Assembly (NCBI RefSeq): GCF_023149135.1
Contig: NZ_JAIWJX010000002.1
Location: 3,534,001 to 3,598,000 of the forward strand
Source of the DNA: Fictibacillus marinisediminis
Lineage (GTDB): Bacteria > Bacillota > Bacilli > Bacillales > Fictibacillaceae
Direction: 5' to 3'
DNA: 64,000 nt
The position numbers were made by a program, and so were the translations under genes. Below the pieces are notes generated by a model. That model saw nothing but the letters and a program-made list of their open reading frames with translations, was not told the origin of the DNA and searched no databases. The stretch's first letter is position 1; the number at the start of each line of letters is the position of its first letter. This document shows, one piece after another, positions 27,022 through 34,899 of this stretch.

Positions 27022-30000
27022 TTACTTCCAGGCCCCGAACCACGTGCCCCATTTTCGGAGGAACTGCTCTTTCAGCGATGGAGACTCAATGCCCTTCTGT
27101 TTTTTAAATTCATTATAGCCGGCAAACCCGATCAGCAGGATTCCTGCGATCAACAGGTACACCCACCACGGCATGTTGCCCCAGTATGGCCGGGTCTGCA
27201 CGAGTACATTGACCAGCAGCACGATCAAACCGCTAAAAAAGTAGCTTTTTTGTTTGGAAACAAAGCCATAGAGGATAGCGATAACAGCCAGTGTACCGAG
27301 AATAATCGCATCGATAATTTTATAGCTGTACATTGCATCAATCATAAGAATCAATGAGATGACGCCGATCAAGCTGTATTGAACATACATGATCACCTTT
27401 TCGCTCAAATTCCACGTCTTTCGCGTCAGCAGATAACTGACCAGGATCCAAGGCAAGACATACAGCTCTGTCATGAGATACTCAGGGAAATCAATCATGT
27501 CGATGATCGTATAGTAGGTTAACAGACCAACGAGCAGCGACAGCGTTTGAAGCACTTTTTGTGCGATGGGAACCTCATTGATCCGTCTTGAATGCTGATA
27601 CAGCAATAACGCAATCAGGGTGAATCCTGTGATAAATACCCATTCCACAGCCTGCATGCAGCCGGTCCATACATAGACCAGCCCCGCTATTCCATAAAAA
27701 TCAACTTTTTCCTCATTCTCGTGATGATACAGCTTTTCATATAAAAACATTCCGATTGAGGTAAACAGAATACCAATCGAATACCACACGACCGCACGGA
27801 GTGGAGAAGAAAGACTGTAAATATCCATCAAATCGGCCATCCCGAGCCCGAAAAAAATCAGCGGGAAGACCGCAGCCGTTCTCCAATATCCTTTAAGAGA
27901 ATGGAAAAACGCCATGAACACAAAGATGACACCGATATAGAACCAAAGAGAGATTACGTCCCCGCTGTAATAAGAATCAGCCAGGTATTCGGCCATCACC
28001 AGAATGGAGAACGGAACGATATACCATCTAAGCCGTTCCTTCCAGGCTTCTGAAAGAACAAAATAAGCAGCCAGCAGCAACAGGCTGTAGACGAGACGGT
28101 TCTCGTTAGGAAACCATTCGTTGACCATGAAACCGAATGCCGCGGATAAAACGGTCAGTCCAGCGTACAGACTGTATTTTCTCTCCGCTTCAAACACCGA
28201 ACGCCATACATATAACCCATACAAAACCGTCAGCAAGAGATACGGCAGCGTTTCACCTGAAGTAATAAAGTTATAGAATACCGCGTACAGCAGAGCCGCT
28301 TGGCCGACAACCAGCGCAGGCAGATGGCTTTGGCGTTCCACCCGCTTTAACACTTCATAGGAAACAAAAAGGAGAGCGGCAATCGTGATCAGTGTGAGCC
28401 GTTCGCTCAGCGGATCTGCCGTCAAGTGAAGCAGCGCATAAAAAACAAAGAACAATCCTGCCTGCACCACTCCATAACCGACACTTTGTTTAAAATACCG
28501 CGTCCCTACGAACATCATAAAACTAAACAGCAAACTGCAGACGAGACGGATCCAGTCGGCTTCCGTGTCAAAGGAGGCAAGAAAACTGATAAGAGAAACG
28601 AACATTGCACCGATCAATGCGTATTGACCGAGAATGCGGTCTGTTTTTTTCCAATAATACAGTGCAGCCAGAAGTATTGTTCCCATTCCAATCGCGAGCG
28701 CACGATCCGGGTCAGGAATAAGCGCCATTCCCATTGAAAAGCCCGCAAAGAACAGGAAGACCGAGACACCTGCACCAAATACTTTTTGGGAGATGCCCTG
28801 CTCGGTCAAATAATGTCTGGCCCCCAGTCCTGTCAGCAGAAGGGCGAGAACAACGGTCTGCCAATACTCAGGAATCAACAGCGTCAATCCGAAACCACCC
28901 ATCAGGAACGCTCCGCCAACATAAAGGCTGGAACGACGGATCGGCCGGATGAACTGGCCGATTACATACGCAACCAGCCCGGATATTCCGATAGCAAGCG
29001 GCCAATACTTTATGCTGGATGGACTGGTGAGATGATACACCTCCAGCGCAGCGCTGAAAATGTAAAAAGGAGCAAGATACGTAAAGAGGCGGAAAGCCGT
29101 GTTATAGCTTAAGTAAACAAAGTTACCGGCAATCACGAGATACCCCAGAAGCATCCACACGCTTCCTTCGCCGCTTGAAAGCATCAGCCCTTTTCCTGTA
29201 ACAAGTAAAAACGCAAGAGCAGAGACAGCCCCGTTGGCGATCTGGTAGTACTTTTTCAAATTGCCCTTCGAATAGCGGGCAACAGCGAGAAGCACCACTG
29301 GCACGATTGGAATGAGGACAAGGCTCAGGCCGGCACCAGCCGCTTGTTCAACGAGCTGATAGAGGCCATACGAAACAAAAGCCATAAACAAGAGCTCATA
29401 CTCCACCCGTTTGTTGACCATTCTCATCGCCAAATACAGAACAGCGGTCAATATCAGGTTAAAGCTCTGAGAAAGCGGCTGTTCAAACGAAATGATAATG
29501 AATAACGTGGATAAGATCAGATTGCTTTGAATAAAGATGGGCAAGACCTTTTGAGAAATGTCTGCCTCCTTCGCTTTTCGTACATGAAAAAGATAGATAT
29601 AACCCGCATTTCCGAGGGCATATGCAAAATAGAACGCGTTCTTCTCAATGCCGAACGCCAAAAGAATAAACGCATAGCCGATAGCTGAAGCAATCAGCGT
29701 AAACCAGGCGAACAATTTGGATGAAAACGACTTCGTGAACATCCAATAGATCGGCAGACAGATCAGACTGGTTACCGCCCCCAGCACATACTTACCGTCC
29801 CCCGAAAAACTCAGCCAGCTGCCGAACAGCTCAAAATATCCTGCCGACAGAATGGTGATCGGCACGAATAGTGCAAACAGCACAAAGAACGCAAAGGCTG
29901 TCTTCGTGATGTGAAGCACCCGCTGTGACAAAGCACCGAGCCCTCCGAATAGAGCGGCGATCCCACCGACAAGCAAGGTTTTCGCCAGAGAACTGAATAC

Positions 30001-30390
30001 GTCCCAGTTGCTCGTTGCGAGGGTAAGCCCGCCAAGCAGAAGAAGCACCACACCCGCTGTCATGAGCAGCGTCAAGTTCCGCTCCCGCTTTTGTTCTGCG
30101 GTCAGCGCCGGCTTGGGAGCTGGTGGAGGTACAGGCCTTGGCTTCGGTACAGGCTGAGCCGCTGGCACCGTGCTGGTGATGATCGGCTGTTCCCTCTCAA
30201 TCTGTTGCGGTTCCTCCGAGCGCTCCGGTTCGGATGTTGCCTGTATATGAGGTTCCTTCCCTTCCGCAATCCTTCTCTGGTCCTTTTCATAGCGGTTGAT
30301 TCCTTCAACCACTCTTAAGTAATCTTCGTATTTTAAATATCCCTTTTCCTTTAGGTCAAACAAGTCCTTAATCAATTCTGGACCCTTCAT
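27022..30390 (-). CDS. Very large polytopic membrane protein, unknown function
   Basis: A 1122-residue protein. Residues 1-60 are a soluble helical head (MKGPELIKDLFDLKEKGYLK), then a Pro-rich linker (QPVPKPRPVPPPAPKP), then about 30 hydrophobic segments to the end. The first membrane part NLTLLMTAGVVLLLLGGLTLATSN-WDVF resembles DUF2157-type membrane proteins, but I do not recognise the whole. No catalytic motif stands out and conserved charges inside helices are few. The start at 30390 has GGGGTG eight bases away; the frame extends to 30429 without a binding site. It is monocistronic with its own terminator. Confidence 0.75.
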   Translation of the reverse strand: MKGPELIKDLFDLKEKGYLKYEDYLRVVEGINRYEKDQRRIAEGKEPHIQATSEPERSEEPQQIEREQPIITSTVPAAQPVPKPRPVPPPAPKPALTAEQKRERNLTLLMTAGVVLLLLGGLTLATSNWDVFSSLAKTLLVGGIAALFGGLGALSQRVLHITKTAFAFFVLFALFVPITILSAGYFELFGSWLSFSGDGKYVLGAVTSLICLPIYWMFTKSFSSKLFAWFTLIASAIGYAFILLAFGIEKNAFYFAYALGNAGYIYLFHVRKAKEADISQKVLPIFIQSNLILSTLFIIISFEQPLSQSFNLILTAVLYLAMRMVNKRVEYELLFMAFVSYGLYQLVEQAAGAGLSLVLIPIVPVVLLAVARYSKGNLKKYYQIANGAVSALAFLLVTGKGLMLSSGEGSVWMLLGYLVIAGNFVYLSYNTAFRLFTYLAPFYIFSAALEVYHLTSPSSIKYWPLAIGISGLVAYVIGQFIRPIRRSSLYVGGAFLMGGFGLTLLIPEYWQTVVLALLLTGLGARHYLTEQGISQKVFGAGVSVFLFFAGFSMGMALIPDPDRALAIGMGTILLAALYYWKKTDRILGQYALIGAMFVSLISFLASFDTEADWIRLVCSLLFSFMMFVGTRYFKQSVGYGVVQAGLFFVFYALLHLTADPLSERLTLITIAALLFVSYEVLKRVERQSHLPALVVGQAALLYAVFYNFITSGETLPYLLLTVLYGLYVWRSVFEAERKYSLYAGLTVLSAAFGFMVNEWFPNENRLVYSLLLLAAYFVLSEAWKERLRWYIVPFSILVMAEYLADSYYSGDVISLWFYIGVIFVFMAFFHSLKGYWRTAAVFPLIFFGLGMADLMDIYSLSSPLRAVVWYSIGILFTSIGMFLYEKLYHHENEEKVDFYGIAGLVYVWTGCMQAVEWVFITGFTLIALLLYQHSRRINEVPIAQKVLQTLSLLVGLLTYYTIIDMIDFPEYLMTELYVLPWILVSYLLTRKTWNLSEKVIMYVQYSLIGVISLILMIDAMYSYKIIDAIILGTLAVIAILYGFVSKQKSYFFSGLIVLLVNVLVQTRPYWGNMPWWVYLLIAGILLIGFAGYNEFKKQKGIESPSLKEQFLRKWGTWFGAWK

Positions 30391-30514
30391 GCGACACCCC
30401 GCTTTTGCATCGTTATTGCTAAAAACCAACAGATGAACATTTATTCATTCTATGTATCAACCACATTATACATCACTTTTGGAAATAAAAGGGTGCCTAT
30501 TGCAGACATTTCTA

Positions 30515-30550
30515 CAAAAAATGAGCTTTAGAAGCACAGCTTCTAAAGCT
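30515..30550 (-). terminator. Terminator-like hairpin upstream of the large membrane protein gene
   Basis: Perfect 12-bp stem (AGCTTTAGAAGC) with ACA loop and TTTTTTG on the minus strand, so it would stop transcripts coming from the decayed toxin cassette. Confidence 0.75.
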
Positions 30551-30636
30551 TGGATTCTAACGTTTATAATTCTCGTACCTTCCCGTTGAACCTAAACAAC
30601 CCATTTAAGTAATCCTTTCTGTTTAAACAAATATAA

Positions 30637-30669
30637 AACGCCTAATAAAGTAAATCTTTAATAGGCGTT
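30637..30669 (-). terminator. Terminator directly behind the immunity pseudogene
   Basis: Stem AACGCCTA … TAGGCGTT extended by AAAG/CTTT, then TTTTAT on the minus strand, eight bases past the stop. Confidence 0.7.
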
Positions 30670-30676
30670 CGAAAAA

Positions 30677-31286
30677 TTATTTAATAAAAGTTTCAATATC
30701 CTGATCATTAAAACTAGTATTTAATATGTTGTCTTCTTTTAGTTTCTCTTCGACCATCTTTAAAATATGCAAGAAATGAGTAAGTCTATACATAACAAAA
30801 AATCCTCTTTCAAGCGGCAAAGGCATAGTAGTAAATTGCTTCTGCTTATTTTCGTTAATATAACTAATTATTAAGGTTTGATTTTTGTCCATCTCACCAT
30901 ATATTTGCTGAGGTTCAACATCTCTAAAACTGTATAGCCTTTCCTTAATCCCTATATCATCAAAAAGATCTTTTAATTCTTGAGTACTTTTTACATTATG
31001 TGCTGGATTATTAGGAGGAAATACCTCGTAGAAATACACTTCTTTTAAAACATTTATAAAAAAATGTGTAATCGCAGACTCTTCATCCGAAAAAACTTTT
31101 ACATTAGTTTTCTCCGGAGGTGTCCGCCTTTCAAAATTAATGACTGAATACTCCCAATTACCATTTATATTTTCAATTTGACTGTAGGCCTCATAGTCTC
31201 CTTTTATTTTGTAAGATGTTATCGGGATTAATTTTTATCTTAATATTTAGCTCGTCACAAGCCTCTAATAATTGGTTCCTATTCAC
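30677..31286 (-). pseudogene. Frameshifted immunity-like gene of a decayed toxin cassette
   Basis: The obvious open frame (30677-31039) begins mid-protein. Reading further upstream in the same frame gives good protein-like sequence: GDYEAYSQIENINGNWEYSV, then INFERRTPPEKTNVKVFSDE, with no ATG. The head, MNRNQLLEACDELNIKIKIN, lies in another frame starting at GTG 31286. One extra base near 31235-31245 separates them. Joined, they give about 200 residues that look like a small immunity protein (the pattern G.W.Y.V..ERR….VF.SEE.A..+F is seen in such proteins). I cannot name the family. It follows the toxin remnant directly, as an immunity gene should. Confidence 0.6.
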
Positions 31287-31292
31287 CGTTAT

Positions 31293-31428
31293 CACATTCC
31301 CAGGTCGCATGGAGAGCGAGATAATCCCATTTTAACGCACCTTTAATCTCACTGCACTAGCTCTCCAGTTTACCGATATCCGAGGCCAGCGCTTCCAGTT
31401 CATCCGGCTTAACGCTTATTTGACTCAT
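31293..31428 (-). pseudogene. Remnant of a second WXG100-like polymorphic toxin
   Basis: Reading the minus strand from the ATG at 31428 gives MSQISVKPDELEALASDIGK, a near copy of the first residues of the toxin at 18816-19997. A TAG replaces the CAG codon of the intact gene (LES-stop-C against LEDQC). Homology goes on as KGALKWDYLALHATW and then ends at about 31296, where immunity-like sequence follows. The linker and toxic tip are deleted. Confidence 0.85.
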
Positions 31429-31726
31429 CCAGCTTTTCCTGCCTCTCAATCTCGTTTGCTTTTTCCCTGAGCCGCGCAGCTTCTCTTTTCAATGCATCTT
31501 TCAACTGTTCTCCCGTACTGGCTGAAGAAAAATGAGTGCTTGCCGCTTCGGACATGATCTGCTTGTAGCTCGCTTTGCTTTTACTTTCCCAGTCTTGTGC
31601 TTTGGTCAGTACGTGTACGCGGTCACGTCCGAGGCTATCCAGCTTATGCATTGATTCCGATACCTTGCCGGAATACCAATCCAGCATTTCCGCCTGCATC
31701 CTGTATTTTTGCTTGTCAAAAAACAT
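31409..31726 (-). CDS. YwqH-like (DUF5082) small helical protein, second copy
   Basis: A 105-residue paralogue of the protein at 19969-20295; the two share most residues (FDKQKYRMQAEMLDWYS, SEAASTHF.SAS.GEQLK). Like its sister it overlaps the following toxin start (31428) by 20 bases. The toxin it served is destroyed, so this is an orphan first gene of a broken cassette, still intact and perhaps usable by the other toxin. A comparable promoter region lies upstream but I could not define it. Confidence 0.75.
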   Translation of the reverse strand: MFFDKQKYRMQAEMLDWYSGKVSESMHKLDSLGRDRVHVLTKAQDWESKSKASYKQIMSEAASTHFSSASTGEQLKDALKREAARLREKANEIERQEKLDESNKR

Positions 31727-31883
31727 CCGATCACCGCCTGCTTATTCTCTCTCCTCCTATTGTAAAGAAGGCACACGGGCAGAGGCACTAGCCACTTTTA
31801 CTAAAATCAGGTAATTACTCAGCCTTTTATCCCCATTCCACTGCGACATATTTCCTATTCTCGCCTCATTAGCCATTTATTCC

Positions 31884-31913
31884 TTGATTCGGCAAATCCA
31901 ATTGCACTATAGT
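31884..31913 (+). promoter_or_regulatory. Probable SigA promoter upstream of the oatA-like gene
   Basis: TTGATT, 18 bases, TATAGT. Transcription would start near 31920 and run at once through the hairpin at 31932-31952. The gap 31727-32170 otherwise holds AT-rich sequence and one small open frame. Confidence 0.5.
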
Positions 31914-31931
31914 AGACTCTAGGCTAAATTC

Positions 31932-31952
31932 CCCTGTCAGCAGGGATTTTTT
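31932..31952 (+). terminator. Short terminator-like hairpin in the oatA leader
   Basis: CCCTG-TCAG-CAGGG followed by ATTTTTTAA, only about a dozen bases after the likely start of transcription. It is small (5-bp stem) but has a real U-run. Confidence 0.4.
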
Positions 31953-32064
31953 AACATAAAATTTTGTCGAAAATAGTAGAATTGTTTTGTTTCCAATACC
32001 CTTGAAAACCACTAAACTATTATGGGAGATAAAAAGATCTGCTTTATGCGAAGGGAGAACGATC

Positions 32065-32178
32065 ATGTTTTACATCGCATGCTGCCAGCAGCAAGAATTC
32101 ACTGCGGGTTATGAGGCGGCAACGTTACTATATAATAAGAAGAAAAATATCAGGGTAAGGGGGGAGTTGGATGCCTGA
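32065..32178 (+). CDS. Possible small leader ORF overlapping the oatA-like start
   Basis: A 37-residue frame, MFYIACCQQQEFTAGYEAAT…, with AAGGGAG seven or so bases before its ATG. Its TGA (32176-32178) lies eight bases inside the acyltransferase gene, so the two could be translationally coupled. I do not recognise the peptide and cannot exclude chance. Confidence 0.3.
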   Translation: MFYIACCQQQEFTAGYEAATLLYNKKKNIRVRGELDA

Positions 32179-34024
32179 ACCTACCCAGAAAAACAAGCGG
32201 TATATGCCAGGGATTGACGGGCTGCGGGCGTTCGCTGTTCTCGCCGTCATCGCTTATCACTTAAATCTTGGATGGGCACCTGGCGGATTATTGGGCGTGG
32301 GCATCTTTTTCGTTCTATCCGGCTACCTGATCACAGATTTAATCATAGCGGAATACCATCGAACCGGAAAAATCGACTTTAAACAGTTCTGGATCAGACG
32401 GGCACGCAGACTCCTGCCGGCTTTACTGTCCATGCTGGCTCTTGTCATTCTTTGGGTCCTTCTTTTTGAACGATCGTTTTTACTGGACCTCTGGGGCAAT
32501 GTTCTATCTGTCCTTATGTACGTAAGCAACTGGTGGCTCATTTTTCACAAAGTGTCCTATTTCGCACAGTTCGGTCCTCCCTCTCCGCTCAACCATTTAT
32601 GGTCACTGGCGGTGGAGGAACAGTTCTATCTCATCTGGCCGCTCGTGCTGTTACTCGGCCTTCGCTACATAAAAAATAATAGATTGATTCTCGGGAGCAT
32701 ACTCGTTGCAGCCATCCTTTCCGCCATTGCGATGGCTATGATTTACACACCGGGAGTAGATCCGAGCCGGGTATATTACGGAACAGACACGAGAGCTTTT
32801 TCCCTGCTGATCGGAGCCGGACTTGCGATCATTTGGCCAAGCCGAAAGCTGTCCACTCGTCTGCCGAAGGAACAGCGAAAAGCACTCGATATCGTTGGAA
32901 CGCTCAGTCTCTTTGGGATTTTGCTCTTAATCGGATTCACCAGCCAATTTGATAGTTTCTTATATCGCGGCGGTATGGTCATTCTGTCGATTTTCACCTT
33001 ATTTGTCGTGGCGGCGCTTGCCCATCCGTCCAGCCGGCTCGGCATGGCCATGGGATGGAAGCCGCTTCGCTGGATTGGTGTCCGGTCGTACGGAATTTAC
33101 CTTTGGCACTTTCCGGTCATTGTTCTCACCAACCCGGCACAGGAAAATGCCCATCCATCCGCATGGCTCAGAATCGCTCAGTTTGCATTAATCCTTATTC
33201 TGGCCACGCTGTCCTGGCACTTTATTGAGGAGCCTATCCGTCAAGGAGCATTGAAACGATGGAGAGCGAAACTGAACATGACGGCACATTCCTGGAAACG
33301 TGCGACACTCGTGCAAAAGTCGATCCTTGGCTGCTCAGCAGCAGTAATCGTCGTCATCTTTTTCACGGTTGTCATCCCGCAGCTTCACAAGCTTGAAGCC
33401 GGACAGAAAAAGAAAGCCGAGCAGGCCATCATGCATCCTGAGCCTGTAAAACCGAAAGAGAAACCGAAGCATGAACAACCAAAACCGGAAGAGAAGCCAA
33501 AACCGAAGCCAGACCAAAAGCCAGACTCGAAACCGTCACCAGTCCCGCCGCCTAAACCGGTGGACGAACGAATCTCAGTGATCGGTGACTCGGTCATGGT
33601 GAACGTGGCACCTTATATCAAAGAAAAATTCCCTAAGGCAACGGTTGACGCCAAGATCGGCCGCCAGCTGAAGGATGCTTCAGATGTCATCGATCACATG
33701 AAGGCAAACGGAAGCCTGGGACACACAGTCGTCATAGGACTTGGAACGAACGGTCCTTTCTCAAAAGACCAGCTCGTAAACGTGCTCGATAAAGTTGGTA
33801 AAGACAAAGAAATCGTACTGATCAACAGCCAGGTTCCCCGTTCGTGGGAAAAGCAAGTGAACCGGACGCTCGCGGAAGTGGCTTCTTCACATCCTCACAC
33901 GAAGCTTGTGAACTGGAACCAGGCAAGCAATGGACAAACCTCGTACTTTTATAATGACGGTGTCCATCTCAAGCCAAGAGGCGCTTCCGCCTATGCGAAG
34001 CTTGTAGAGAGCGCGGTGAACTAG
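32171..34024 (+). CDS. OatA-like acyltransferase with SGNH domain
   Basis: A 617-residue membrane enzyme. Residues 1-380 are the acyltransferase-3 membrane part (GIDGLRAFAVLAVIAYHLNL, FFVLSGYLITDLI, FWIRRARRLLPAL, HLWSLAVEEQFYLIWP, YLWHFPV). After a last helix comes a Lys/Pro-rich linker, then an SGNH esterase-like domain (ISVIGDSVMVNV with the catalytic Ser; GLGTNGPF; DGVHLKPRGASAYA with the Asp-His pair). Such proteins O-acetylate peptidoglycan MurNAc (OatA) or other surface glycans, taking acetyl from inside and transferring it outside. The target is inferred. GGGGGG lies seven bases ahead of ATG 32171. Confidence 0.9.
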   Translation: MPEPTQKNKRYMPGIDGLRAFAVLAVIAYHLNLGWAPGGLLGVGIFFVLSGYLITDLIIAEYHRTGKIDFKQFWIRRARRLLPALLSMLALVILWVLLFERSFLLDLWGNVLSVLMYVSNWWLIFHKVSYFAQFGPPSPLNHLWSLAVEEQFYLIWPLVLLLGLRYIKNNRLILGSILVAAILSAIAMAMIYTPGVDPSRVYYGTDTRAFSLLIGAGLAIIWPSRKLSTRLPKEQRKALDIVGTLSLFGILLLIGFTSQFDSFLYRGGMVILSIFTLFVVAALAHPSSRLGMAMGWKPLRWIGVRSYGIYLWHFPVIVLTNPAQENAHPSAWLRIAQFALILILATLSWHFIEEPIRQGALKRWRAKLNMTAHSWKRATLVQKSILGCSAAVIVVIFFTVVIPQLHKLEAGQKKKAEQAIMHPEPVKPKEKPKHEQPKPEEKPKPKPDQKPDSKPSPVPPPKPVDERISVIGDSVMVNVAPYIKEKFPKATVDAKIGRQLKDASDVIDHMKANGSLGHTVVIGLGTNGPFSKDQLVNVLDKVGKDKEIVLINSQVPRSWEKQVNRTLAEVASSHPHTKLVNWNQASNGQTSYFYNDGVHLKPRGASAYAKLVESAVN

Positions 34025-34044
34025 AATAATAGCAGAAAAAGAGA

Positions 34045-34074
34045 GCAACGGCTTAGCGGCCGTTGCTTTTTTTT
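34045..34074 (+). terminator. Terminator of the oatA-like gene
   Basis: Stem GCAACGGC / GCCGTTGC followed by eight T. Confidence 0.92.
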
Positions 34075-34083
34075 ATGGCAAAG

Positions 34084-34114
34084 AAAAAAACTCCGGCTCA
34101 CATAGGCCAGAGTT
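34084..34114 (-). terminator. Terminator of the flaG-fliDST operon
   Basis: Stem AACTC-GGC / GCC-GAGTT followed by TTTTTTTC on the minus strand, directly after fliT. Confidence 0.85.
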
Positions 34115-34115
34115 C

Positions 34116-34466
34116 TTAATTCTTCTTATCAAAAAACATACCGTCACCCAAAACCGATGCATACGGATTAGCGTACTGTGCGGAGTGGGTTTTCTTTTGA
34201 TTCATCAATGTAATGTCATGTTTAATTTCAGCGAGCTGACGGTCGAGCAGTGGCTGAACCACTTCGTTCAGCTGTAGGATAGCGAGCCCCATTCTCTTCT
34301 CTTCATCAGTAAAAGTAACAGGAATTTCGCTCAGCAGCGATTCCCGCTGATCCAGCAGCTCATTCAACCGCTCAATGTAGGGTTCGCGCTCTTCTTTCGG
34401 AAGACCGCTCGTCACGTGACCGTGCAAGTTATGTGTGATCTCAAGTAAAACGCTGACCGCTCCCAT
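34116..34466 (-). CDS. fliT: Flagellar protein FliT-like chaperone
   Basis: A 116-residue helical protein (MGAVSVLLEITHNLHGHVTS …) directly after fliS, with the start ATG one base past the fliS stop. By position and size it is the FliT homologue, the export chaperone for the filament cap FliD in B. subtilis. The rest (IERLNELLDQRESLLSEIP … MNQKKTHSAQYANPYAS) is coiled. The open frame extends to 34535 within fliS and is not used. Sequence conservation in this family is low, so the call rests largely on context. Confidence 0.8.
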   Translation of the reverse strand: MGAVSVLLEITHNLHGHVTSGLPKEEREPYIERLNELLDQRESLLSEIPVTFTDEEKRMGLAILQLNEVVQPLLDRQLAEIKHDITLMNQKKTHSAQYANPYASVLGDGMFFDKKN

Positions 34467-34467
34467 C

Positions 34468-34872
34468 TTATACTCGTCCTCCCTGCCCATACTGCTGACG
34501 GCGGTTGATCTGGATGACTTCCTTCCACGTATCACGGAATTCCGTCACAAAACTCTCCACCTCATCTAAGATCTCGATGCTCCCTTGCACGTTCGCATCA
34601 ATTAGAAGACGGTTTAAGTAATCGTACATCGGCATCAACGTCTGTGAAACCGGAGCATCCATATTCAATGTCACCATAAGCTCCTGGATGATCTTCTGGG
34701 CCTTCAGACAGTTGGTGTTTTTCTCTTGAAGGTTTTTATTATGAATGGCCTGCTTAGCCTGAGTAATAAACTTCAAACAGCCATTATATAGCATCAAAGT
34801 CAGTTCACCGGGCGATGCCGTTTGAACCGAGTTATTCTGGTACGACTGGTACGGGTTTGGTAAAGACATCAT
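34468..34872 (-). CDS. fliS: Flagellar export chaperone FliS
   Basis: FliS binds the C-terminal D0 region of flagellin in the cytoplasm and keeps it unpolymerised until export; in B. subtilis it also works with FliW and CsrA in hag control. At 134 residues it has the typical start NPYQSYQNNSVQTASPGELTLMLYNGCLKFI and the later MPMYDYLNRLLIDANVQ. Two consecutive ATG codons at 34872 and 34869 follow AAGGGAG; either may be used. It lies between fliD and fliT. Confidence 0.96.
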   Translation of the reverse strand: MMSLPNPYQSYQNNSVQTASPGELTLMLYNGCLKFITQAKQAIHNKNLQEKNTNCLKAQKIIQELMVTLNMDAPVSQTLMPMYDYLNRLLIDANVQGSIEILDEVESFVTEFRDTWKEVIQINRRQQYGQGGRV

Positions 34873-34899
34873 GTCACTCCCTTAGGTTTTGTTGCTTCG

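Noticed and set aside
31869..32066. 65-codon minus-strand frame upstream of the oatA-like gene
   Set aside because: No ribosome binding site, low-complexity content, and it overlaps the likely promoter of the plus-strand gene.
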